Position numbers and translations under genes: made by a program
Source: Synechococcus sp. WH 8109
GTDB lineage: Bacteria > Cyanobacteriota > Cyanobacteriia > PCC-6307 > Cyanobiaceae
NCBI RefSeq assembly: GCF_000161795.2
Contig: NZ_CP006882.1
Span: 372,001 to 436,000 of the forward strand
DNA length: 64,000 nt
Reading direction: 5' to 3'
Shown: piece by piece, positions 1 through 8,934 of the stretch
Layout: each line of letters begins with the position of its first letter
Position numbering within the stretch: the stretch's first letter is position 1
The notes under the pieces: generated by a model
The model's input: only the letters and a program-made list of their open reading frames with translations
What the model was told of the DNA's origin: nothing
Database searches by the model: none

Positions 1-20
1 GTCACGTCGGCTGAACATCG

Positions 21-1097
21 TCAGACGGGCTGGGTGACTGCCTTGAGTACCGCTTCAGCAAGGCCTTTGAACTCGGCGGCGCTGGCGGAGTCGCTGCGGT
101 TGATCACGATCGGTCGTCCCGTGTCACCGCCTTCCTGCACGGGCATTTCCATGGGGATCTGAGCCAGCAGGGGAACGTCATAGTCGGCGGCCAGTTGGGC
201 GCCGCCGCCACTGCCGAAGAGGGCGTAGCGGCAGTCGGGACGGTCCGGAGGAATGAAGGCGCTCATGTTCTCCACCACGCCCAGAACGGGAATGCCCATC
301 TGCCGGAACATGGCGAGACCCCTTCGCGCATCCTGCAGCGACACCTGTTGTGGTGTGGTCACGATCACAACGCCCGCCATCGGCACCGCCTGGGCCAGGG
401 AGAGCTGTGCATCACCGGTGCCCGGTGGCAGATCAACGATGAGAATGTCCCGCTTACCCCATTCGGCCTGATACAGGAACTGCCGAATGATGCCGTTGAG
501 CATCGGACCGCGCCAGATCACAGGTTGGTGATCGTCGATCAGTAGACCCATCGACACCATGGCGATGCCGCAGGTCTCGATCGGGACAATCCGCTGCTGA
601 TCGCCGCTGCCCTGCACCTCAGGTGTTTGGTCAGCGACGCCCAGCATGGTGGGTGCGTTCGGCCCGTAGATATCGGCGTCCAGAAGTCCGACCCGCAGCC
701 CGGTCTGGGCGAGGGCGCAGGCCAGATTGACCGCGACGGTGCTCTTGCCGACGCCGCCCTTGCCGCTGCTCACTGCAATCACCTGGCGGACGCCGGGGAT
801 CGACTGGCGTTCCGCCGGCTGACCATGGCCGGCCTGGCCAATGCCCCCTTGGCTTGGCGGTTGGCCGATCTCGATCTGAACGTCGTCAATGCCATCGAGC
901 GCCATCAGAGCGCCCCGTGCTTCGGCCACGATTCGGTCACGCTGGCTTTGGGCGAAGCCAGGAAGGCTGAGGCGAAACACAGCCCGCGGCGGGGTGATGC
1001 GGATCTGTTCGATCCAGCCGAGCTCCAGGGCCGTTTTGCCACTGCCGGCATCTTTGACTTGCTGGAGGGCTTGGTTGGCCTGCTCGACCGGGGTCAT
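21..1097 (-). CDS. mrp: Mrp/ApbC-type Fe-S cluster carrier ATPase
   Basis: P-loop ATPase of the Mrp/NBP35 family, which carries or helps transfer iron-sulfur clusters to apoproteins in the cytoplasm. An N-terminal DUF59-like domain (about residues 1-90) is followed by the ATPase domain with the deviant Walker A motif SSGKGGVGKS and a DADIYGPN stretch typical of Mrp. The open frame extends upstream to 1268, but that would run across the start of divergent hemF, so I chose the ATG at 1097 (about 358 aa, the usual length). The ATG at 1106 is equally possible. The C-terminal CxxC of some Mrp proteins is not seen. Confidence 0.9.
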   Translation of the reverse strand: MTPVEQANQALQQVKDAGSGKTALELGWIEQIRITPPRAVFRLSLPGFAQSQRDRIVAEARGALMALDGIDDVQIEIGQPPSQGGIGQAGHGQPAERQSIPGVRQVIAVSSGKGGVGKSTVAVNLACALAQTGLRVGLLDADIYGPNAPTMLGVADQTPEVQGSGDQQRIVPIETCGIAMVSMGLLIDDHQPVIWRGPMLNGIIRQFLYQAEWGKRDILIVDLPPGTGDAQLSLAQAVPMAGVVIVTTPQQVSLQDARRGLAMFRQMGIPVLGVVENMSAFIPPDRPDCRYALFGSGGGAQLAADYDVPLLAQIPMEMPVQEGGDTGRPIVINRSDSASAAEFKGLAEAVLKAVTQPV

Positions 1098-1212
1098 CCG
1101 TTTCATCAAGGCAAGCTGGATCCTAGGGGCGCCGCCCGTGACAGTCCCTGACGGATGCTTGTCCAGGCCTGGGGTGGCCTGGTTAGGTTTCGATGTCTTC
1201 AGTCTCTGACAC

Positions 1213-2301
1213 ATGGTCCGCTCCCTGATTCGCCGCGTCCTTGGACGCCAGGACGTGGGTGTCAGCAAAGCTCCCCTTGAGTTGCCCCCCAGCGATTCCA
1301 GAGAGCGGGCTCGGGCGATGGTTATGGGGCTGCAGGACGAAATCTGTGCGGGCCTAGAAGCCCTCGACGGTGAAGGTCTCTTCGCTGAAGAGAGTTGGGT
1401 CAGGTCCGAAGGGGGTGGGGGGCGCTCCCGGGTGATGCGTGAGGGCCGCGTCTTTGAACAGGGCGGCGTGAATTTCTCCGAGGTTCAAGGCGAAGAACTG
1501 CCCCCGTCGATCCTCAAGCAGCGTCCTGAGGCGAAGGGGCATCCCTGGTTCGCCACGGGGACCTCGATGGTTCTGCATCCGCGCAACCCCTACATCCCGA
1601 CGGTTCACCTCAATTACCGCTATTTCGAGGCTGGCCCGGTGTGGTGGTTCGGCGGCGGTGCCGACCTCACGCCCTACTACCCGTTCCTTGACGATGCCCG
1701 TCTTTTCCATCGCACCCATCAGGCGGCCTGTGATTCGGTTCATCCGGATCTGCACAAGGTGTTTAAGCCTTGGTGCGATGAATATTTCTATTTGAAGCAC
1801 CGTGGTGAAACCCGCGGCGTTGGCGGCATCTTTTACGACTACCAAGACGCCAACGGCACCCTCTACAAGGGTCAGGATCCCTCCGGGCCTGCGGCTCAGG
1901 TGTCAGCTCGTTTGGGAGCTCGGCCGTTGAGCTGGGAGCAGCTGTTCTCCTTGGGGCAGGCCAATGGCAGAGCCTTCTTGCCCGCCTACGCCCCCATCGT
2001 GGAGAAGCGCCACCCGATGGCCTATGGCGATCGCGAAAGGGACTTTCAGCTCTATCGCCGAGGCCGTTATGTGGAGTTCAACCTGGTCTGGGACCGCGGC
2101 ACGATCTTCGGCCTGCAGACCAATGGACGCACGGAGTCGATTCTGATGTCTCTGCCCCCGCTGGTGCGTTGGGAGTACGGCTACACCGCCGAGGCTGGAT
2201 CACGGGAGGCCCTGCTGACCGAACTGTTCACCAAGCCGCAGGACTGGCTCGGTGATGCCTCGCTGGATGAGCGCTGCCGCCCCCATGGAGCGATCAATTA
2301 A
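1213..2301 (+). CDS. hemF: Oxygen-dependent coproporphyrinogen III oxidase
   Basis: Converts coproporphyrinogen III to protoporphyrinogen IX with O2, feeding heme, chlorophyll and bilin synthesis in the cytoplasm. The 362-aa protein has the HemF core: GGVNFSEV, the HPRNPY...HLNYRYFE region, the [13 protein letters not shown] signature and a C-terminal FNLVWDRGT block. Length is normal. It is divergent from mrp, about 115 bp apart. Supply of protoporphyrin and heme is relevant here because the phycobilin genes lie in the same window. Confidence 0.95.
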   Translation: MVRSLIRRVLGRQDVGVSKAPLELPPSDSRERARAMVMGLQDEICAGLEALDGEGLFAEESWVRSEGGGGRSRVMREGRVFEQGGVNFSEVQGEELPPSILKQRPEAKGHPWFATGTSMVLHPRNPYIPTVHLNYRYFEAGPVWWFGGGADLTPYYPFLDDARLFHRTHQAACDSVHPDLHKVFKPWCDEYFYLKHRGETRGVGGIFYDYQDANGTLYKGQDPSGPAAQVSARLGARPLSWEQLFSLGQANGRAFLPAYAPIVEKRHPMAYGDRERDFQLYRRGRYVEFNLVWDRGTIFGLQTNGRTESILMSLPPLVRWEYGYTAEAGSREALLTELFTKPQDWLGDASLDERCRPHGAIN

Positions 2302-3131
2302 CTGATGCTTTGAAAGAGCGCGTTCACCACGCGCTCGGCCAGGCAATTCAACGTGTGCTTCCTTGAGCGTGGATCCCTCAGTTTCGTCTCGAGAGGGGGC
2401 TCAAGCATGGCGATTTCAAGTATTCCGATGCCGCGCCGCGGACCGCCAAGGCCTCCGCGGAACAAGCGTGGGTAGCGCCCAAATGCCTGGGCCAGGCTTT
2501 CATCGACGACATTCAGTTCACGCACATTTGGGAGTACCGGAATCAGGCCGGAGCCGAAGCCATGGGGCCGGTAGGCATCGAAATGGATCTCCAGAACGTA
2601 TTCACCACGCTCCGAAAAGACCTTGGCCTTCGACCAGTTGGTGCTGGGGTCGTCATCGTTCGCGATGCTGATTGACGGCGGGGTGTAGGCACGGATGTTC
2701 AAGCCACGGGCCTGGCCTTGGCTCACTACAGCGGTCTGAACTTTGCGGTTCCAGAACAGCTCATCGCGAATGCTCGGTTGCATCGGCGGTCGCTTCTGCT
2801 GATCCACGGCATATCCAGGGGTTCCTGGACTGGCGGTGCCCTGAGAGTCGGCATGTCCTGCCATGACGACGATTGGCAGGTTGCTTTGCACAGGGCTTCT
2901 CCCGACCCAGCTCCCGGGTTTCTTTGTGCGTGGGCCTAGCAGGGGATCTGGGGTGTCTGGCGAGGGGCAGGGGTCTGGCTGTTTCGGTGCTGTTTTTTTG
3001 CTGGGCTCGGCTGTGCCAAGCCAGTTGTGCTGTTCCGCAGCCTTGGTCATCGCCAGGGTTGCCAGTGACAGGCCTGTGATGGCAAGCCCTGAGGCAAAGC
3101 GACGCCGTCGCATCCAGACCGGCAGACGCAT
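2298..3131 (-). CDS. Putative secreted N-acetylmuramoyl-L-alanine amidase-like protein
   Basis: 277 aa with a basic N-terminus followed by a hydrophobic segment (about residues 13-30), so likely exported. After a proline-rich linker there is an amidase_3-like fold: [10 protein letters not shown] (first metal-binding His), EIHFDA (the second His in the Zn site) and a C-terminal GILEIAMLE block resembling the ILxE catalytic region. That suggests a zinc peptidoglycan amidase or a derivative. It converges on hemF with a 4-bp overlap and sits 3 bp downstream of the CCB-type gene, so the two are probably co-transcribed. Activity on peptidoglycan is inferred from motifs only. Confidence 0.6.
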   Translation of the reverse strand: MRLPVWMRRRRFASGLAITGLSLATLAMTKAAEQHNWLGTAEPSKKTAPKQPDPCPSPDTPDPLLGPRTKKPGSWVGRSPVQSNLPIVVMAGHADSQGTASPGTPGYAVDQQKRPPMQPSIRDELFWNRKVQTAVVSQGQARGLNIRAYTPPSISIANDDDPSTNWSKAKVFSERGEYVLEIHFDAYRPHGFGSGLIPVLPNVRELNVVDESLAQAFGRYPRLFRGGLGGPRRGIGILEIAMLEPPLETKLRDPRSRKHTLNCLAERVVNALFQSIS

Positions 3132-3134
3132 GGT

Positions 3135-3689
3135 TCAGATGGGGGAGGAGAGCAGGGATCCCTCACTGGCGAGTTGCAGGGTCTCGGCCAGTTCCAGTTC
3201 GATGGCGATCAATTCGTCCCGATGAGCCCGCAGACGAATTGTGCTGCCGTCTCCCTCGGGAGCAGGAAGGAGTTGCAGTTCAAGTGCTTCTGTGCGAGCG
3301 GCCCGCCGCGTGTAAACAGCTCCCGCCAGAGGACCGAGGCCGATCAGCAGCAGAGGCCACCAGTGCAGTTGGGGTGCCAGCTGACGCAGGACCAGACCGA
3401 AGCAGGCGGAGCCAATGGCCGCCAGCACTGACAGCAACACCGCAAGGGGTTGGCTGGAGGCCACTTTTCCCTTGAAGCGGAGCACCTGGCGCTCAGCATC
3501 GCCGCCATCCCGGCTCCAGCCGCGGTCTTCCAGCCAAGTGCTGAGCCCGTTAAGCACGGTGATGGGGGGTTGGGGGGACATCACGTCCACCACCGTGGTT
3601 CGGTCCTTGCTGGCTGCACGCAGAAAGAAGACCAGACCAATCGCCAGCAGAACAGTCAGCAGGAGGGTGGATTGGAATCCTGCAGGCAT
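3135..3689 (-). CDS. Cofactor assembly of complex C subunit B-like membrane protein (CCB2/CCB4 family)
   Basis: 184-aa protein with an N-terminal membrane segment (about residues 6-24) and a hydrophobic hairpin near residues 80-125. The layout fits the CCB2/CCB4 (DUF2930) family, which helps attach heme c(n) to cytochrome b6 in cyanobacteria and chloroplasts. The family assignment rests on overall pattern and remembered similarity, not on a catalytic motif. It lies 3 bp upstream of the amidase-like gene on the same strand. Confidence 0.55.
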   Translation of the reverse strand: MPAGFQSTLLLTVLLAIGLVFFLRAASKDRTTVVDVMSPQPPITVLNGLSTWLEDRGWSRDGGDAERQVLRFKGKVASSQPLAVLLSVLAAIGSACFGLVLRQLAPQLHWWPLLLIGLGPLAGAVYTRRAARTEALELQLLPAPEGDGSTIRLRAHRDELIAIELELAETLQLASEGSLLSSPI

Positions 3690-3739
3690 GGCATCCCGGT
3701 GGTGTTCAACCTTTTTAAGCCTTGCGCTGGCTGAATCGC

Positions 3740-4123
3740 TTAGTTCAAGGCGAACCGGTGGGAGTTCAGCCAGCTGCGCCAGGGCTGCATCAGTCGCTCG
3801 GCTTCGCCGCGTGCATCGGATTCAAGGTGCAGCATGCGCCGTGGCCGTCCGCGACTCGGGCAGCGTTGGGTGTAGCTGCTGATCGAGCCCTGTTGCTCAA
3901 GGAACTCCAGGGCCTGTTGCAGCACGGTTTCAGATAGCCGCAGTTGAGGCTCCTCCCGGATCAGTTTCTGTAGGAGTCCGGAGGGGTAATTGTCGTTTTT
4001 GAGCAAGCACTCGAGGATCCAGCAGACAGCCAGCTCCAGGTCGAGGAATTGCGGAGGCGGCTGATGGAAGTACTGCTCGATGTCTGCCAGACAGGTGCGC
4101 GAAGGCTTTCTGCGAGAGAACAC
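3740..4123 (-). CDS. PadR-like winged-helix protein, conserved hypothetical
   Basis: 127 aa. The segment around residues 45-100 (YPSGLLQKL, then LSETVLQQALEFLEQQGSI, then RGRPRRMLHL) has the order of a winged-helix DNA-binding domain: two helices, a recognition helix, and a basic wing ending in a beta strand, as in PadR-type regulators. No partner gene indicates its target. It is divergent from the RNase D gene with a short shared upstream region. Confidence 0.55.
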   Translation of the reverse strand: MFSRRKPSRTCLADIEQYFHQPPPQFLDLELAVCWILECLLKNDNYPSGLLQKLIREEPQLRLSETVLQQALEFLEQQGSISSYTQRCPSRGRPRRMLHLESDARGEAERLMQPWRSWLNSHRFALN

Positions 4124-4238
4124 AGGCGCGGGACGACTTCACCAATCAAAAGCGATCTAATTTCGAGATTCAAGAGGAGAGTCTTGAGACTTGCTGTGGA
4201 GGTGGTTGGCCACACTGGCCCTATCCCTTCCTGAAGTC

Positions 4239-4883
4239 ATGGCTGAGAAGTCGTCATCCCCAGCGGAATTCGCCGTCTTTGATCGCGATCTCGATGCAGC
4301 TTGGACGGAGCGCTACCTGCAGTCCCCGCGGCTTGCTGTTGACACCGAAGCGATGGGGCTGATCCATGGGCGTGATCGGCTTTGCCTGGTTCAGATCGCC
4401 GACGCCGAGGACCGTGTGGCCTGCGTCCGCATTGGCCTGGGCCAGACCGAGGCACCGAATCTCAAGCGCCTGCTTGAGGCGCCCACGGTGGAGAAGGTGT
4501 TTCACTTCGCCCGTTTCGATGTGGCTGCGCTTGCCGCCGGTTTGGGGATCGAAGTGAACCCCGTGTTCTGCACCAAGGTCGGCAGTCGGCTCGGCCGCAC
4601 ATACACCCCCCGCCATGGCCTCAAGGATCTGGTGATGGAATTGGTCGGCGTTGAGCTGGACAAGGGCGCCCAGAGCAGTGACTGGGGCCGGGTGGACGAA
4701 CTCACGGATGCTCAGCTGGCCTATGCCGCCAACGATGTGCGCTACTTGCTTCCAGCCCGCGAGCGCCTGGAGAAGATGTTGCGGCGGGAAGGACGCTGGG
4801 ATCTAGCACAACGCTGCTTTCAATGCGTTCCGGTGGTTGCCGAGCTGGATCGGCTGCGCTTTCACCAGATCTTTGAGCACTGA
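4239..4883 (+). CDS. rnd: Ribonuclease D-type 3'-5' exonuclease
   Basis: About 214 aa, a short RNase D consisting of the DEDD exonuclease domain alone, without the C-terminal HRDC domains of the E. coli enzyme. Acidic catalytic motifs are visible: DTEAMG (Exo I), HFARFDV (Exo II) and the YAANDVRYL block (Exo III, DEDDy type with Tyr). It probably trims RNA 3' ends such as tRNA precursors. The frame is open from 4191, but the ATG at 4239 begins directly before the conserved region and was preferred. Confidence 0.88.
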   Translation: MAEKSSSPAEFAVFDRDLDAAWTERYLQSPRLAVDTEAMGLIHGRDRLCLVQIADAEDRVACVRIGLGQTEAPNLKRLLEAPTVEKVFHFARFDVAALAAGLGIEVNPVFCTKVGSRLGRTYTPRHGLKDLVMELVGVELDKGAQSSDWGRVDELTDAQLAYAANDVRYLLPARERLEKMLRREGRWDLAQRCFQCVPVVAELDRLRFHQIFEH

Positions 4884-4892
4884 GGCTGGAGC

Positions 4893-5150
4893 TCAGTCTT
4901 CCAGCATGAAGTTGCCGTCGCCTTCGCTGTTCTCGAGCAACGCGTCCAGCTGACGGGCGTGGTCACCGTTGTCCTTGTCGAGGGCGGCCAGCATGGATTC
5001 AGCCATTGCTCGCCGTCCCTCCACATCGCGATGGCCTTCTCGGGCCGCGGCCTGTTCCACCTGGCGTCGGGCACTAGCAAGGCTGATGCTCAGTCGACTC
5101 GCCAACTGGGCACAAAGTTTGACGAGAGTGGGGTCTTGAATCGCGGCCAT
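4893..5150 (-). CDS. Conserved cyanobacterial hypothetical protein
   Basis: About 85 aa, mostly helical and charged with an acidic C-terminus (NSEGDGNFMLED). I see no catalytic motif or membrane segment. An in-frame start at 5159 exists, but the ATG at 5150 gives MAAIQDP, which looks like the natural N-terminus. It converges closely with rnd (10 bp) and lies 20 bp downstream of the LpxB-related gene on the same strand. Function unknown. Confidence 0.55.
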   Translation of the reverse strand: MAAIQDPTLVKLCAQLASRLSISLASARRQVEQAAAREGHRDVEGRRAMAESMLAALDKDNGDHARQLDALLENSEGDGNFMLED

Positions 5151-5169
5151 CGCAACCAACCGGGGATCT

Positions 5170-6390
5170 TTAGTATCCGTTGAAGCGATCCAGGATCAGT
5201 TGTGCCAGCTGATCACTTCCCCCTGCTGGCCCCATCCGCTGCGACCCGATCCGTCCCAGGTGGGAGCGGAGTGCCGGGTTAGCCAGGAGAACTTCGAGCC
5301 GTCTAGTGAGTTCGGATTCATCAGAGCAGGGACGAACCGCTCCCCCCAGCAGGCGGCTCTGACGGCGGGCGAAGCCCGGCTTGAATTGCGGTCCTGGTCC
5401 CGGTAGGGACAGGGCCGGAATGCCCAGGCCCACCAGTTGTTCCGTCGCCGTTCCGGCGGTGGCGATGCCGGCTTCTGCCCAGCCGGCCCATTGGTCAAAG
5501 CAACCTCGCCCGATCAGCACCAGGCAGGCTTCTTTCACCCAGCAAGCTTCGGCACCCAGTTGGTCCGAAGGTGGAAGGCTGCGTCGAAACCCCAGTTGTT
5601 CAAGGCTGTGGCTCAGGGCCTCTGCATCGGGTTGGGCGCCCACGGCCACGAGCAGTGCCGTCGGCACACGGCCGGGCAGCGCCATGGCACCACGAACTAA
5701 CCGCTGCAGGTTGCGCTGGGCCTCTGGCATGCGACTTCCGCAGAGTAGGAGCACTCGGCGGCAGCGTTCCAGGGCCGATGGCAGCGGTTGGACTTGAAGG
5801 CCATCCATCATCGGATTGCCCGGCGCAAGGGCGCCCACGCCCTTGCGTTGCAAACCTCGGGCCGTGAGCCGATCACGCATGGCCACCAGTTGACAGCGGC
5901 GCGAGCGCATCAGGCGCCATTCCCAGGGATCCCACTCACTGCCTTTGAGCCGGTGGTAGCAGTCGCTTTTGGCCCGTCCGGGACCGCTGAGCCAGGTGTA
6001 GTCGCTTTTCGGAGTGCCGATGAAGCCGAAGGGGGCGCCACTGCTCCAGGCCATCAGCAGTGGCAGCAAATCACCCACAGCAACGATGGATTGGCGCTCA
6101 TGTCCCAGGCGGCGTACCAACTGCCATTGACTCCAGCTCAGACTGGGGAGCCCAGCCCTGATGTCTGCCAGAAGTCCTCTCAGGCTTTGGTTGCTGAAGC
6201 CACCACTGGGCAGGGCTGCTTTTGGCCCCAGGCGTGTCAGCCATCCCTGCTGAACTGCAGCATCAAACACACGTCCGGCACCCACCAGAGGAAGCACGGT
6301 CAGGGGGCGTCGAGGTGCGCGCCGATGCACGGCCTGGATGATCCGGAGGGTGATCAGGTCTTCGCCGTGGCCGTTGCAGAGAAACAGCAG
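5170..6390 (-). CDS. Lipid-A-disaccharide synthase-related glycosyltransferase
   Basis: About 400 aa, related to LpxB (the cyanobacterial LpxB-related family). The N-terminus carries the conserved LLFLCNGHGEDLI block, and the C-terminal half has a nucleotide-sugar-like region (GIATAGTATEQLVGLGIPAL). Substrate unknown. The start is a problem. There is no in-frame ATG, GTG or TTG between the conserved block and the tRNA-Cys gene on the opposite strand; the only standard start (TTG at 6480) lies inside the tRNA. I list from a CTG at 6390 as the minimal conserved extent. An ATG at about 6406 exists but is out of frame. Confidence 0.7.
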   Translation of the reverse strand: MLFLCNGHGEDLITLRIIQAVHRRAPRRPLTVLPLVGAGRVFDAAVQQGWLTRLGPKAALPSGGFSNQSLRGLLADIRAGLPSLSWSQWQLVRRLGHERQSIVAVGDLLPLLMAWSSGAPFGFIGTPKSDYTWLSGPGRAKSDCYHRLKGSEWDPWEWRLMRSRRCQLVAMRDRLTARGLQRKGVGALAPGNPMMDGLQVQPLPSALERCRRVLLLCGSRMPEAQRNLQRLVRGAMALPGRVPTALLVAVGAQPDAEALSHSLEQLGFRRSLPPSDQLGAEACWVKEACLVLIGRGCFDQWAGWAEAGIATAGTATEQLVGLGIPALSLPGPGPQFKPGFARRQSRLLGGAVRPCSDESELTRRLEVLLANPALRSHLGRIGSQRMGPAGGSDQLAQLILDRFNGY

Positions 6391-6444
6391 AGAGCCAGGG
6401 GCATGGCTGATACGATCCCCCGATGGGGACGGCTGTTCCCGGGC

Positions 6445-6515
6445 GGCGGCATGGCCAAGTGGTAAGGCAGAGGATTGCAAATCCTTTATCCCCAGTTCGA
6501 ATCTGGGTGCCGCCT
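6445..6515 (+). tRNA. trnC: tRNA-Cys (GCA anticodon)
   Basis: A 71-nt cloverleaf can be folded. The acceptor arms are GGCGGCA and TGCCGCC, with a D arm, an anticodon loop ATTGCAAAT giving anticodon GCA, and a T arm CCCAG-TTCGAAT-CTGGG. The discriminator base is U. CCA is not encoded. It overlaps, in antisense, the 5' extension of the LpxB-related reading frame. Confidence 0.96.
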
Positions 6516-6526
6516 TTGAATCCTCA

Positions 6527-7000
6527 TCACAGTTGAGCCTCCGCGCTCATTCCGGCAACGTTGCGTGAGTGACTCTCGCAGCTCATGGTGTCCGCATCAA
6601 TCCAGCGACGCCCCTGGGCTATGCGGGTTGCAGGGAGGCCTTTGGGGAGGCCTCTGGCATCAAAGCGAACCCATGATGTGCTGAGCAGGGTTGCACTCAA
6701 GCGGCGTGAATCCACGCGGCAGTCTGAGTTGTCGCAGCCGAGCGGACTGCTTTGATCTCCATCAAGACTGACGAAGCTCAACTGGTAGCTGCCCCCCGTT
6801 TTTTGATCGTCTCCGATGAATCGAAGCCGCAGTCCACGGCTTCCGTTCGCGCTGATCTTCAGGCGCTCGCAGGCCAAAGAACGCCCACCGACGACGAGGC
6901 GGCAATGCTCAGGCCTGTGCTCCAGACGGTTAAAAGCCTGGGCTGGATTGACCGTTGCCGGCACGACAAGCAGCAGTGGCGCCATCCAGAGATGAATCAT
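6527..7000 (-). CDS. Putative secreted protein of unknown function
   Basis: 157 aa with a typical signal peptide (MIHLWMAPLLLVVPATVNPAQA, cleavage likely after AQA near residue 21) and four or more cysteines in the mature part, suggesting a disulfide-stabilised extracytoplasmic protein. A much longer frame continues upstream, but it runs antisense through the aldo/keto reductase gene and is not real. The ATG at 7000 overlaps the stop codon of the preceding small gene as TGATG, which indicates translational coupling. No family recognised. Confidence 0.6.
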   Translation of the reverse strand: MIHLWMAPLLLVVPATVNPAQAFNRLEHRPEHCRLVVGGRSLACERLKISANGSRGLRLRFIGDDQKTGGSYQLSFVSLDGDQSSPLGCDNSDCRVDSRRLSATLLSTSWVRFDARGLPKGLPATRIAQGRRWIDADTMSCESHSRNVAGMSAEAQL

Positions 7001-7158
7001 CAGTAATCGCTGTCGGCAACGCACATGCCCAGGCAGCGAATGCCATTGCTGGCGGTTCTGCGGCAGTGGTTGCAGAGGATGCGCTCCGCATCGGCAGTCG
7101 ATCTCTCCACGGGTTGATCGGTCGATCTCGCAGGTTCCTGTGCGGGGGATGCGGTCAT
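7000..7158 (-). CDS. Small cysteine-motif protein (zinc-ribbon-like)
   Basis: 52-aa protein whose C-terminal half holds CNHC and CLGMC spaced like a zinc-binding knuckle pair. Its TGA overlaps the ATG of the downstream secreted-protein gene (TGATG), which supports it being translated. Its start lies in a palindromic TCATGA shared with a possible start of the divergent aldo/keto reductase. The small size means the call rests on the coupling and the cysteine pattern. Confidence 0.55.
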   Translation of the reverse strand: MTASPAQEPARSTDQPVERSTADAERILCNHCRRTASNGIRCLGMCVADSDY

Positions 7159-7186
7159 GACGCAACGGGACGAGCTGGTGGCGATC

Positions 7187-8173
7187 ATGGCTCGCAGCAG
7201 CATCGCCCTGTTGAGCAGCATCGGTTTCGGCACCTGGGCATGGGGCAACAAGGCGGTTTGGGGATACGACGCCCTGCGCGACGACGCTCGACTTCGTGCC
7301 ACGTTTCGTCAGGCCCTCAGCTCTGGGCTCAACTTGATCGACACGGCGGATTCCTATGGAACGGGGAGCCTGAATGGACGCAGTGAAGCGTTGCTTGGCG
7401 ACTTCATGGCCGAGTTGCCAGCCCTGCGCCGATCTCAGTTGATGGTGGCCACGAAGTTGGCCCCATTCCCCTGGCGATGGGGGCGTCGGGGCTTTGATGC
7501 CGCCTTTGAGGCCAGTCAAACGCGGCTCAAGGGGCAGCTTCGGCGGGTGCAGTTGCACTGGAGCACAGCGCGCTACGCACCCTGGCAGGAGACAGGCCTT
7601 CTTGATGGCTTGGCTGAGCTCGTTCTGTCTGGCCGGGTTGAGGAGTTGGGCCTGTCCAACCTGGGCCCCCAACGCCTGGTGTTGATCCATCGCCGTCTGT
7701 TGGAGAGGGGCGTTTCCCTGCGCAGCGTTCAGGTGCAGTGTTCGCTCTTGGCACCTGCGGATGATCAAATGCGCGAGTTGATTGCCGTCAGCAGGGAGCT
7801 TGGCGTGGAGGTGTTGGCCTACAGCCCTCTGGCTTTCGGCGTGCTGGGTTGTGCCCCCGGGTCTGAGGAGAGGCGTCCTGTCACCTGGTTGAGACAACGC
7901 CTGTTCCAGCGCCTCCTTCCGGCAAGTCTTGAGTTGCGCAGTGCGATGCAGGCCATCGCGATCGATCGCGGGGCATCGATGGTTCAAGTCGCTTTGAACT
8001 GGTGCAGAGCTCTTGGCACAACGCCGATTCCGGGGCTGCGAACTCCAGAGCAGGCCAGGGATGTCGCCGCTGCACTGCAGTGGTCATTGTCACCGCAGGA
8101 GTTTCAGCGGTTGGATGAGGCCCGGCTCCATTGCAGCGAACGGATGCCAGCCAATCCCTTCCAGAGCCGCTGA
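7187..8173 (+). CDS. Aldo/keto reductase family protein
   Basis: About 328 aa TIM-barrel oxidoreductase. Visible family features are GFGTWAWGN at the N-terminus, the catalytic DTADSYGTG motif (Asp and Tyr), the LSNLGPQRL block and the C-terminal PIPGLRTPEQARD nucleotide-binding region for NADPH. Physiological substrate unknown. A start at 7157 is also in frame, but it overlaps the start of the opposite-strand gene, so I favour the ATG at 7187. Confidence 0.85.
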   Translation: MARSSIALLSSIGFGTWAWGNKAVWGYDALRDDARLRATFRQALSSGLNLIDTADSYGTGSLNGRSEALLGDFMAELPALRRSQLMVATKLAPFPWRWGRRGFDAAFEASQTRLKGQLRRVQLHWSTARYAPWQETGLLDGLAELVLSGRVEELGLSNLGPQRLVLIHRRLLERGVSLRSVQVQCSLLAPADDQMRELIAVSRELGVEVLAYSPLAFGVLGCAPGSEERRPVTWLRQRLFQRLLPASLELRSAMQAIAIDRGASMVQVALNWCRALGTTPIPGLRTPEQARDVAAALQWSLSPQEFQRLDEARLHCSERMPANPFQSR

Positions 8174-8182
8174 GTGTTGTGC

Positions 8183-8815
8183 TCAGGCCTCCGAGGCGGA
8201 TTCAGGGGCTGGACTCACCACCACCGGGAGGCTGTCGCCGTCATTGCGAATCGGAACGACTTTGTCCTGCGAGGGGTCCAGGCGAGTGGGGGCTGGGGGA
8301 GTGTCCTGTTGCTGGGCACAGGCGGCGAGGGCTTCCTGCAGCAAGGAATCAAAGGTTGCCCCAGGTAGTCGATGCCGGGCGACCTCAAGAAAGGTTCGCG
8401 GAAGCGATTCGCCAGCAGCGCTCCTCAGAGCGGGGTTGTTCTGGCGATGCTCCTGCTCGTCCTGAATGGCGCGGATGAACCTGCGCGTTACGTCGCGCTT
8501 GGTGGACGCTTTGATCAGGGTGTCGCGCTCCTGAGGACCGTGACTGAGCTCCTGCTCCATGTCTTGAATCCGCCGTTCGAGGCTTTCCAAAACCTCCTGG
8601 GCTTCCTTGCCGATGTGAGCCAGTTGCCCATCCGAAAGGTGGGGCATGTCGGCCACGAACACCTTGCCGTGATCCCGGAGCGTGAGAAAAGTTGGTCGTG
8701 GACCCTGCCTGTAGCCCTGTTGCCTGTCCTGGCCTGAAGGCAAAGGACGCCTTGGAGGAACAGGACCTGCAGACGATCGACGGCGCGTAATGCGCTGGGG
8801 CTTATCAAAAGGCAT
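8183..8815 (-). CDS. Conserved picocyanobacterial hypothetical protein
   Basis: 210 aa. A basic, proline-rich N-terminal tail precedes a conserved-looking block (FLTLRDHGKVFVADMPHLSDGQ) and a long charged helix (residues about 65-105) that could be a coiled coil. The C-terminus is low complexity. No enzyme motif. It converges with the aldo/keto reductase gene (10 bp). Function unknown. Confidence 0.6.
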   Translation of the reverse strand: MPFDKPQRITRRRSSAGPVPPRRPLPSGQDRQQGYRQGPRPTFLTLRDHGKVFVADMPHLSDGQLAHIGKEAQEVLESLERRIQDMEQELSHGPQERDTLIKASTKRDVTRRFIRAIQDEQEHRQNNPALRSAAGESLPRTFLEVARHRLPGATFDSLLQEALAACAQQQDTPPAPTRLDPSQDKVVPIRNDGDSLPVVVSPAPESASEA

Positions 8816-8934
8816 TGAAAAAAAGATGTATTGACGCCGCTATCGGAAAGGTTTCCAATGTGCTTATAAGCAGCTTATTCGATCCCTTCTGGGCCAGTGC
8901 TCGACTGCATCAAACACTACTGAAACTGACGCAA

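Noticed and set aside
6527-7987. 486-residue minus-strand open frame
   Set aside because: Most of it is antisense to the aldo/keto reductase. Only the last 157 residues, starting with a signal peptide, look real.
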